A DNA stretch of 5,164 nucleotides, taken from contig JAFGOU010000209.1 of the NCBI GenBank assembly GCA_016926315.1, positions 1 through 5,164 of the forward strand, read 5' to 3'. Under the pieces are notes generated by a model, which saw only the letters and a program-made list of their open reading frames with translations, ran no database searches and had not been told where the DNA came from. Shown here piece after piece: positions 1-5,164 of this stretch. The translations under genes and the position numbers were made by a program. Each line of letters starts with the position of its first letter. Positions within the stretch are counted from its first letter, which is position 1. This DNA is from Chitinispirillaceae bacterium (GTDB lineage Bacteria; Fibrobacterota; Chitinivibrionia; Chitinivibrionales; Chitinispirillaceae).

Positions 1-561
1 AATGAACCGTTCACGGTGGAGCGGGCTGTTAAGGGAGTCCCAGTGTACCCAGAGATCGATAGCGGTTCTCGCCGTTTGTATCCTAAACTGCGCACCCTCT
101 TCGGTACCGGGATCATAACGCCGTTCCCGCCGGTAGAGGAGGTCCGGCAACCCATGGCAGTCTTGCGCATCGATTTCGCCGAGCGCAAACGACCAGTTCG
201 GCATGAACAGGCGGACACGAAGCAGCGGTATTGCCCGTGATAGAAAACGTTCGTCGCCAAAACGCCTGAGCGCGCAGATGCCGATCGCAACATCGGCAGA
301 GTGCACCGGCCGGAAAATAAAACGTCCCTTTTCAAGAGCGCCGAAAACGGTTTCTCCCTTTCGGTAAGAGTTGTTATATTCTATATTTTCAAGAAAGACC
401 GCGGTTTCCGAGGCGATTCCGACCTCACGAAAGACAGGGACCGTATCGCTCAGGCATGGGTGCACGATAAGATTTGCGACAAATGCCGCTGCCAGAAGAC
501 AGGAGGATGACGGTAAATTATATTGTATCAGTACTAAAACAGATCTGGTTATAATGCGCAT
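1..561 (-). CDS. Exported, probably beta-rich outer-membrane protein of unknown function (5' part; C-terminus off the left edge)
   Basis: The reverse strand is open without a stop for 187 codons from an ATG at 561 to the window edge, so only the N-terminal part is visible. Residues about 8-38 hold a hydrophobic export-type stretch (SVLVLIQY, then SCLLAAAFVANLIV), consistent with a signal peptide, although its cleavage site is unclear. The mature part alternates hydrophobic and polar or aromatic residues like beta-strands, with recognisable blocks FLENIEYNN (56-64), KGETVFGA (68-75), GLPDLLYRRER (137-147) and DLWVHWDSL (169-177). My recollection is that similar blocks occur in uncharacterised outer-membrane or porin-like proteins of FCB-group bacteria; this is memory, not a search. 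The 561 start is preferred because it begins the export signal; an in-frame ATG at 609 is possible. No good Shine-Dalgarno is seen. The gene is divergent from the patatin-Omp85 gene. Coding status is fairly sure; function is unknown. Confidence 0.72.
   Translation of the reverse strand, partial: MRIITRSVLVLIQYNLPSSSCLLAAAFVANLIVHPCLSDTVPVFREVGIASETAVFLENIEYNNSYRKGETVFGALEKGRFIFRPVHSADVAIGICALRRFGDERFLSRAIPLLRVRLFMPNWSFALGEIDAQDCHGLPDLLYRRERRYDPGTEEGAQFRIQTARTAIDLWVHWDSLNSPLHRERFI
550..555 (+). promoter_or_regulatory. Possible -10 box for the patatin-Omp85 gene
   Basis: A perfect TATAAT lies at 550-555 on the plus strand, just inside the first codons of the divergent minus-strand gene. Transcription would begin near 562, leaving roughly a 90-base leader before the ATG at 655. 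No convincing -35 box lies 16-18 bases upstream (TTGTAT at 523-528 is 21 bases away), so this rests on the -10 match alone. If real, the promoter overlaps the start of the divergent gene. Confidence 0.3.
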
Positions 562-641
562 AATCGTGTGTGCACAAAACGGGAAACAATGCGAACCATA
601 CGACGACATCCGCTGGAAAGATACAACGTGGGAAACGGCCG

Positions 642-646
642 GGTGA
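642..646 (+). promoter_or_regulatory. Candidate ribosome binding site deciding the 655 start
   Basis: GGTGA at 642-646 lies 8 bases before the ATG at 655. That ATG begins a textbook signal peptide, so the pair supports 655 over the longer in-frame options: GTG 568, ATG 589 and GTG 643. GTG 643 also has a purine stretch (GGGAA, 630-634) at usable spacing and would only add four residues. Confidence 0.4.
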
Positions 647-654
647 AGCACGGA

Positions 655-2955
655 ATGCCTTTCCGCGCGAAGGGACTCGCCATTTTAATCCTGTTCTGCG
701 TCGCCGGTACCGCACCCTGGTCCCGCGCGGAAAGTGACTCCGCCCGTTCAACCGGTTTCACCCTGGTGCTCAGCGGCGGTGGTGCGCGCGGCTTCTCCCA
801 GATCGGCGTCATCAAAGCGCTCGAAGAGGAAGGTCTCCGACCGGACCTCGTGGTCGGTACCAGCATGGGAGCGATCATCGCCAGCCTGTATGCTACCGGC
901 CATACCCCCGACCAGATCGAGCGTTTGGCTGAATCCGTCAATTGGAACGGCATATTCACCAACAGTGCCAGCCGTCGCAGGATGTTTGTCAGCCAGAAGA
1001 ATGAACCGATAAACTACCTGTTCGAATTGCGGTTCAACCACCGCATGGAACCGGTTCTGCCCAATTCGATTTCACATGGACAGGCATTTTACGATCTGCT
1101 CGCTCCGCTGCTTTCCCCGGCACAGTTCCGCGCCGGATCTGATTTCGACCGTCTGCCGATCCCACTCAGAATCGTGACCACCGACCTTCTTTCCGGCAAA
1201 CAGGTGGTGCTTTCGCGGGGAAACATTACCGAGGCGGTCCGGGCCTCCTCAGGCGTTCCGCTCGCCTTTTCCCCGGTCGAAAAAGACGGCATGCTTCTGG
1301 TCGACGGAGGCATAACGGCCAATATTCCTGCTTCGGCGGCGTGTGAAGACGGGAAACTTCTGGTGGTTGCCATCGATGTCACCTCGCCGCTCTGGGAGCG
1401 CTCTCGCCTTGAGCATCCGGTGTATCTGATGGACCAGGTCGTTGCCATAAGCGGCAAAAACCGCAAAGATGAAAACCGAAAGCAGGCGGACCTGCTCGTG
1501 ATCCCTGATATTGAAGGGTTCAACAACACCGATTTCAATCCGCTCTCCACGCTGATCGAGCGGGGGTATCAAGCGATGAAGCAATCGATCGATACGCTTA
1601 AAGAACTGCTTGGATCGTACGATCCGTCGGTGCGGATGGCAAAGCACACACCGGTTTCCCTCCGCCGAACGAACGACCCGATAACCATCAGGGAAGTCAT
1701 CGTCAGCGGGAATGAAAAAACATCGACGGCAATGGTGCACACCGCCGCTGGAATCAAACCCGGCGACCCCTACGACAGCCTGCAGCAGCAAAGGGCGGTT
1801 TCTTCCCTGTATGCGACCATGCTGTTCCATAATGTTAACATCGACGTTGACTCCGTCTCGAATCTCAGGATTATGCTCACGGAAAAACAGTACTGGCGGG
1901 TGCGCATGGGACTGCGTTACGATGAATTCCATCTCGGCGAGGGATTCCTGCAGCCGGCTTTCGAGAACCTTTTTGGCAGGGGTGTCCTTGCGCAGGCACA
2001 CCTTCAGTACGGCCTTCGGCGGGAAAAATACGCCGTCGGCCTCCAGGGAAGCTATCTCCTCAGCGATAACTTCGCCAACAACGCAAAGCTGCAGGCTTAC
2101 CTATCCTCGGAACGGATATTCACCGATACCACGGTGATTGCCGTTGTCGGCGGCGAACCGGATACAACGATCTGGCATCGGGAAAAAAGTCTCAGGAAAA
2201 CCGGGGTCCTTGGGCTTATTGGCATGCAGCTGGGACGCGCAACGTTGCTTTCCAGCGGCGTGCATTTTGAGTTCTATACCGTTCAGGCGGGCGTATCGAG
2301 CGCTTTCCAGAGCGTCTGGGGCCTTAAATTTCTTCCCCTTGCCCTGCTGCGGCTCACGATGGATACCATGGACAAATTCCCCTTTCCGACATCGGGCGAT
2401 AAACACTTTCTTACCATCAGCGGAAGCAACAGGGTCCTTGGCGGGAATGCCGACTTCTTCAAAATCGACGGAAGCGCAAAACGGGTATTTACGCTGTGGC
2501 AACGGCATACGTTTTCGCCGCAGTTCCGTTTTGCCTGGGCTTCCAGTCCGCTTCCTGAGGTTGAAAAAGCCTATATCGGCGGTTCGTTTCCGGAAGAAAC
2601 GCATCAGGATATGGAAATGTACAACTACATCCCCTTCCTCGGTCTCCCCCCGCGTGCGGTTTCCGGTGACATCATGGGCCTGCTTCAACTGCGATACAGC
2701 TTTCTGCTGACACGAATCTCCTATCTCACCTTCGGTATTGACTGGGGTCGTAGCTGGGAACAGGAAACATTTTCCTGGAAGGAGGTGCCCCACGATTTCC
2801 ACCGTTCTACACCGGCAGGCATCGGAATCGGTTTCGCCTTTCAGACCCTTATAGGTCCGATCAGGTTTGATTATGGAAAACTGCTTCGAAGATCCGGCTG
2901 TCTGGCCCTTCCCTCGGACGAGCGGTTCTATTTCTCCATCGGGCATGATTTTTAG
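655..2955 (+). CDS. Patatin-like phospholipase fused to POTRA and Omp85 barrel (PlpD-like, type Vd autotransporter)
   Basis: This is a 766-aa protein from ATG 655. Residues 1-25 form a signal peptide: charged start, hydrophobic core LAILILFCVAG, and cleavage likely after SRA. The patatin domain (about 35-305) has every catalytic element: oxyanion loop GGGARG (41-46), nucleophile Ser70 in GTSMG (68-72), and Asp217 in the DGG motif (217-219). A linker leads to one POTRA domain (about 343-412, around IREVIVSGNEKTS). The Omp85/D15-type barrel (about 415-766) ends in SIGHDF with terminal Phe, the usual signal for barrel insertion. Domain order and length match Pseudomonas PlpD (about 728 aa), in which the lipase is delivered to the cell surface or outside. 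By family knowledge it should hydrolyse phospholipid acyl esters; the true substrate is unknown. The canonical RGF/Y barrel-loop motif appears altered (see findings). An upstream start at 568 would bury the signal peptide behind 29 residues, so 655 is preferred. Domain calls are very sure; the exact start is less so. Confidence 0.93.
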   Translation: MPFRAKGLAILILFCVAGTAPWSRAESDSARSTGFTLVLSGGGARGFSQIGVIKALEEEGLRPDLVVGTSMGAIIASLYATGHTPDQIERLAESVNWNGIFTNSASRRRMFVSQKNEPINYLFELRFNHRMEPVLPNSISHGQAFYDLLAPLLSPAQFRAGSDFDRLPIPLRIVTTDLLSGKQVVLSRGNITEAVRASSGVPLAFSPVEKDGMLLVDGGITANIPASAACEDGKLLVVAIDVTSPLWERSRLEHPVYLMDQVVAISGKNRKDENRKQADLLVIPDIEGFNNTDFNPLSTLIERGYQAMKQSIDTLKELLGSYDPSVRMAKHTPVSLRRTNDPITIREVIVSGNEKTSTAMVHTAAGIKPGDPYDSLQQQRAVSSLYATMLFHNVNIDVDSVSNLRIMLTEKQYWRVRMGLRYDEFHLGEGFLQPAFENLFGRGVLAQAHLQYGLRREKYAVGLQGSYLLSDNFANNAKLQAYLSSERIFTDTTVIAVVGGEPDTTIWHREKSLRKTGVLGLIGMQLGRATLLSSGVHFEFYTVQAGVSSAFQSVWGLKFLPLALLRLTMDTMDKFPFPTSGDKHFLTISGSNRVLGGNADFFKIDGSAKRVFTLWQRHTFSPQFRFAWASSPLPEVEKAYIGGSFPEETHQDMEMYNYIPFLGLPPRAVSGDIMGLLQLRYSFLLTRISYLTFGIDWGRSWEQETFSWKEVPHDFHRSTPAGIGIGFAFQTLIGPIRFDYGKLLRRSGCLALPSDERFYFSIGHDF

Positions 2956-3050
2956 TTGAAACGATATCAATTGGCGACAGGTAGTGTGGCAAAGATATAT
3001 TTTAAACAGAAGGAGCTTCCGTATCACTTTTTACAGTTTTCGTCTTATTC
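2956..3050. other. Intergenic gap between the patatin-Omp85 and HisKA genes
   Basis: These 95 bases are visibly AT-richer than the flanking genes. I see no GC-rich hairpin followed by a T-run, so no intrinsic terminator is called and read-through from the patatin gene is possible. The gap holds a candidate promoter and an AGGAG element at 3011-3015, which sits 35 bases before the next start codon. Confidence 0.6.
2971..3001 (+). promoter_or_regulatory. Possible sigma70-type promoter for the HisKA-lipoprotein-proB group
   Basis: TTGGCG at 2971-2976 (4 of 6 matches to the -35 consensus) and TATATT at 2996-3001 (-10-like) are separated by 19 bases, which is longer than ideal. The AT-rich setting directly upstream of an apparent operon makes this the best promoter candidate in the gap. 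The evidence is weak. Confidence 0.3.
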
Positions 3051-4172
3051 ATGCGTCTGAACATTGCCACAAAGCTTTTTTTCGGGTTTCTGTGCGTCAT
3101 CGCCCTTAATGCGCTTTATTATGTCATTGTAGGTAAAACCGAGAACGTCAACGGCATTGTCGATATCCTGAAACGGCAGAACGATGTCAAAAACGATCTG
3201 CTGCGCCTTAAAACCCTGCACCGCGTGCAGGGTCCAAGCGTGATAAGCTACCAGCGGATCGGAAGGCAGGAATCCGCGGAGAATTTTCGCAGTATTAACC
3301 GCAACATCCTGCTGCTTATCGACTCCGTCGGCATGTCAATAGATACCATCATCGATATCGATTCGCGTCTTGCTACCGAAGAGCGCTTTTCACGCAATCA
3401 GGTCAGCATGATAAAATTCCAGCAGACCATGCTGTCGATCGCCTCGAACAACAGCCTCTATTCCTCGCTTTTTGAAAAGCTGGTGAAAACACGCGAGAAC
3501 GCCCCGTTCGCGGACGCCGACTCTTTGAGGAAAAAACTTCTCGACACGATCACGGTCGTCGAAAACCGGATTACCGGCCTTCTCGACACCGCCGAAACGG
3601 TAATCCGCGAACAAACCGATCTCCGCATCAAGGATATCGGAGGAGACGTACTTAATGTCAAGCAGTTAACCATTTACATCCTTATCGGCATCACGTTCGT
3701 CTCGATTCTGTTCGGGCTGTTTTTTTCGCGCTCCATCACCAACTCGCTGCGCCGTCTCAAGGAGTCGGCAACGCAGATCGGGAAGGCCGATTTCAACATC
3801 AATCCCGCCGGGTATCCTAACGACGAAATCGGCGACCTTTCCGCGGCATTCTTCGACATGGCGGTTGATCTGCGGAACAAACAGGAGGAACTGTTCAAAT
3901 CGAAACGCCTTGCCGCCATCGGCGAAGTTGTCGCTTCGGTTAATCATGAAATCAACAATCCGCTCATGATCATCTCGGGAAACGCGCAGTTCCTCGAGAT
4001 GTCGATGAACGACGCTTCACCCGAAATGAAGGAACGCGTCCACACGATACTGGAAGAAACCGAACGAATCTCCCGCGTCACACGAAAACTGCGGGAGATA
4101 AAAAACCCGGTGACCGAGGATTACACCTCCAGCGGCGAACAGATGATAAACCTCGACAAGTCCACTCAATAA
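3051..4172 (+). CDS. Membrane sensor with HAMP and HisKA (DHp) domains but no ATPase domain
   Basis: This is a 373-aa protein. A short basic N-terminus leads into TM1 (about 7-27). A mostly helical periplasmic sensor region (about 28-204) resembles four-helix-bundle ligand domains. TM2 spans about 205-226, followed by a HAMP linker (about 227-279, with NDEIGDL at 257-263). The HisKA dimerisation/phospho-acceptor domain (about 285-350) carries the H-box ASVNHEINNPL, with His299 as the likely phosphorylated residue. The chain then ends after a 23-residue tail containing YTSSGEQMINLDKS. The HATPase_c domain (N, G1, F and G2 boxes) is absent: the stop at 4170-4172 is followed 16 bases later by a different gene, and no ATPase remnant is visible downstream. 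It could be phosphorylated in trans, act as a phosphotransfer or phosphatase module, or be a signalling scaffold. The ATG at 3051 fits because TM1 follows at once, but no Shine-Dalgarno sits at normal spacing. The domain call is sure; activity is inferred. Confidence 0.9.
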   Translation: MRLNIATKLFFGFLCVIALNALYYVIVGKTENVNGIVDILKRQNDVKNDLLRLKTLHRVQGPSVISYQRIGRQESAENFRSINRNILLLIDSVGMSIDTIIDIDSRLATEERFSRNQVSMIKFQQTMLSIASNNSLYSSLFEKLVKTRENAPFADADSLRKKLLDTITVVENRITGLLDTAETVIREQTDLRIKDIGGDVLNVKQLTIYILIGITFVSILFGLFFSRSITNSLRRLKESATQIGKADFNINPAGYPNDEIGDLSAAFFDMAVDLRNKQEELFKSKRLAAIGEVVASVNHEINNPLMIISGNAQFLEMSMNDASPEMKERVHTILEETERISRVTRKLREIKNPVTEDYTSSGEQMINLDKSTQ

Positions 4173-4174
4173 GC

Positions 4175-4183
4175 GGGATGGAA
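4175..4183 (+). promoter_or_regulatory. Weak ribosome binding site of the lipoprotein gene
   Basis: The 16-base spacer after the HisKA stop codon holds the purine-rich stretch GGGATGGAA, 5 bases before ATG 4189. An ATG inside it (4178) is in another frame and lacks the lipoprotein signal. The short spacer suggests co-transcription and possible translational coupling with the upstream gene. Confidence 0.4.
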
Positions 4184-4188
4184 CGGCC

Positions 4189-4782
4189 ATGGGTCGAAAA
4201 TTCTTGAAGGTTCTTTTCGGCATCACCACAGCGGCGGCGGCCGTGGCATGGTATGCCGGATGTTCCAGTTCAGCCCAGATCGTTACCTATAAAGCACGGC
4301 AGTTGTCCGAAGCCGATTCGCTTCTTTACAGCGGCAACTACAAAGAAGCGAAGGCGCTTTACGGAAAAATACGTTCGCACCAGCCCCACGGCGCGGAGGC
4401 AAAGAGCGCGCACTTCAGCCTGGCGTATCTCAACGTGCACTACAAGAACCCGAATACCGACTGGAACGCAGCCCTAGCGGAATTCAAGTCCTTTACCGTA
4501 ACCTATCCCCGTGACCCGAGGGTCGCCGAGGCGCTGTCGTGGATACGCATTCTGACCGTCATCAAATCATTCGACAACGAGTTCAAACGTGCCTCGAACC
4601 AGGTGCAGCGCCTCAAACTTGACCGGAGTGAATCCAGGATGACCCAGCGGATGTTCCTCGATTCCATGGCCTCGATGGTCCGCGACTGCTACAAGGCGCG
4701 AGATTCACTCGTAAAAAAAAACATAGAGCTGGAAAACGTCATTATCGATCTGGAAAAAAAGTTTCAGCAGGCAGGTCGATGA
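4189..4782 (+). CDS. TPR-like outer-membrane lipoprotein with C-terminal coiled coil
   Basis: This is a 197-aa protein. Residues 1-24 form a lipoprotein signal: basic MGRK, hydrophobic core, then YAGC with Cys25 as the lipidated residue. The -3 position is Tyr instead of the usual Leu, so the lipobox is imperfect. Ser-Ser follows the cysteine, which by the E. coli +2 rule favours the outer membrane. Residues about 38-120 form helical TPR-type repeats (ADSLLYSGNYKEAKALYGKI, then a second helix pair ending in YPRDPRVAEAL), similar in style to BamD- or YbgF-type lipoproteins. Residues about 150-195 are charged and heptad-like, ending in LENVIIDLEKKFQQ, and probably form a coiled coil for oligomerisation or partner binding. 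The gene starts 16 bases after the HisKA sensor and overlaps proB by four bases. The sensor-lipoprotein order resembles glrK-yfhG (qseE-qseG) by arrangement only. The specific function is unknown. Confidence 0.85.
   Translation: MGRKFLKVLFGITTAAAAVAWYAGCSSSAQIVTYKARQLSEADSLLYSGNYKEAKALYGKIRSHQPHGAEAKSAHFSLAYLNVHYKNPNTDWNAALAEFKSFTVTYPRDPRVAEALSWIRILTVIKSFDNEFKRASNQVQRLKLDRSESRMTQRMFLDSMASMVRDCYKARDSLVKKNIELENVIIDLEKKFQQAGR
4755..4761 (+). other. Potential -1 ribosomal slippery heptamer (A AAA AAG)
   Basis: The heptamer lies in the phase needed for tandem -1 slippage (codons GAA AAA AAG) and is the same motif used in E. coli dnaX. The -1 frame has no stop before the proB ATG at 4779 and is in frame with it. 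A second correctly phased heptamer, A AAA AAC, lies at 4716-4722 within a nine-A run (4713-4721). Function is unproven; Lys codons can give such motifs by chance. Confidence 0.25.
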
Positions 4783-5164
4783 GCAGCGTCACGTTCCGGA
4801 AAGAACTTCGCTCTGCCAAAACCGTCGTCGTCAAAACCGGTTCCCGTATCCTAACCGCACCGGGAAGCGACGGGCGCATCGAACGGCTTGCCGGTGATTT
4901 ATGCGCGCTGCATGCCTCGGGCATGAAGGTCGTACTCGTTTCATCCGGCGCCATCGCCCACGGCATGATGGCGCTCGGACGGACGAAGCGCCCCTTTGCG
5001 ATCCCCCTTCAGCAGGCACTGGCAAGCGTCGGACAGAGCCGGCTCATGAACCGGTATCAGTCGTTCTTCGAAAAACACGGCGTGCTGACCGGCCAGGTAC
5101 TGCTCACGTGGGACGACCTGCGAAGCAAAAAACGGTATTTGAACCTTCGCAACACCATGCACGC
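4779..5164 (+). CDS. proB: Glutamate 5-kinase, N-terminal part (runs off the right edge)
   Basis: The first 128 codons are visible. The product phosphorylates L-glutamate with ATP to give gamma-glutamyl phosphate, the first committed step of proline synthesis, in the cytoplasm. Amino-acid-kinase family hallmarks are present: VVKTGS (17-22, nucleotide-site Lys19), VSSGAIAHG (54-62, glutamate/phosphate loop), QQALASVGQSRLM (78-90), and the stretch QVLLTWDDL...RYLNLRNT (106-126). The match to ProB is close over the whole visible length. Small departures are Thr20 in the usual VVKVGS and Trp111 where Arg or His is common. ATG 4779 overlaps the lipoprotein stop as ATGA, indicating translational coupling; a weak AGG at 4769-4771 is the only Shine-Dalgarno-like sequence. 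Whether a C-terminal PUA domain is present, and whether proA follows, cannot be seen. Confidence 0.95.
   Translation, partial: MSSVTFRKELRSAKTVVVKTGSRILTAPGSDGRIERLAGDLCALHASGMKVVLVSSGAIAHGMMALGRTKRPFAIPLQQALASVGQSRLMNRYQSFFEKHGVLTGQVLLTWDDLRSKKRYLNLRNTMH

Noticed and set aside
16..510. Plus-strand open frames at 16-240 and 301-510
   Set aside because: They lie opposite a continuous minus-strand coding frame with an export signal and beta-strand texture. Their own translations are Arg/Lys-rich with no domain pattern or ribosome binding site.
568..654. Longer N-terminus of the patatin protein from GTG 568, ATG 589 or GTG 643
   Set aside because: The first two would place 22-29 charged residues before a clear signal peptide and run up to the divergent gene's start. 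GTG 643 remains possible but adds only four residues.
2101..3027. Long minus-strand open frames of 308 aa (2101-3027) and 250 aa (1249-2001)
   Set aside because: They are antisense to the patatin-Omp85 gene, whose domain motifs are unmistakable. The antisense translations show low-complexity Arg/Lys-rich composition and no recognisable domain.
2956..3050. Intrinsic terminator after the patatin-Omp85 gene
   Set aside because: Only a weak TTGA...TCAA pairing near 2956-2970 is visible, with no GC-rich stem and no T-run in the right place.
4100..4206. A -1 frameshift at A AAA AAC (4100-4106) that might restore a kinase ATPase domain
   Set aside because: The heptamer is in phase, but the -1 frame gives an Arg-rich peptide that stops after about 33 codons, with no N, G1 or G2 box.
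1..5164. CRISPR array, tRNA, rRNA, insertion sequence or phage genes
   Set aside because: No spaced direct repeats, tRNA-like cloverleaf, rRNA segments, transposase motifs or terminal inverted repeats were seen in reading both strands.

Overview
The window looks like chromosomal DNA from a moderately GC-rich, diderm (Gram-negative) bacterium. The support is a C-terminal outer-membrane beta-barrel of Omp85 type ending in Phe, cleavable signal peptides, and a lipoprotein whose residues after the lipid cysteine (Ser-Ser) suit outer-membrane sorting. The phylum cannot be fixed from sequence reading alone. The gene style (patatin-Omp85 fusion, HisKA-only membrane protein, TPR lipoprotein) would fit FCB-group or delta-proteobacteria-like lineages, but that is inference. 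No mobile element, CRISPR array, tRNA or rRNA was seen, and coding density is high.

Layout. The left 561 bases are the 5' part of a minus-strand gene that runs off the left edge. It encodes an exported, probably beta-rich envelope protein of unknown function. It is transcribed divergently from a plus-strand gene (about 655-2955) for a patatin-like phospholipase fused to one POTRA domain and an Omp85 barrel, the PlpD / type Vd autotransporter architecture. A 95-base gap with a possible promoter follows. Next comes a closely packed plus-strand group: a two-TM HAMP-HisKA protein (3051-4172) that stops right after the phospho-acceptor helices and has no ATPase domain; a 197-aa TPR/coiled-coil lipoprotein (4189-4782); and the first 128 codons of proB, glutamate 5-kinase (4779 to the right edge), joined to the lipoprotein by an ATGA overlap.

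How the genes may work together. The first two genes both look like envelope or outer-membrane proteins and share a short divergent control region. The kinase-like protein and the lipoprotein are probably co-transcribed. The pairing recalls QseE/GlrK with the lipoprotein QseG/YfhG, although here the kinase has no catalytic domain and would need a partner to phosphorylate it. proB is a proline-biosynthesis gene that appears to be translationally coupled to the lipoprotein.

The most interesting points are the naturally catalytic-domain-less HisKA sensor, the patatin-Omp85 protein with an altered L6 loop motif, and two correctly phased -1 slippery heptamers at the 3' end of the lipoprotein gene. 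The frame they would shift into is open and leads straight into proB.
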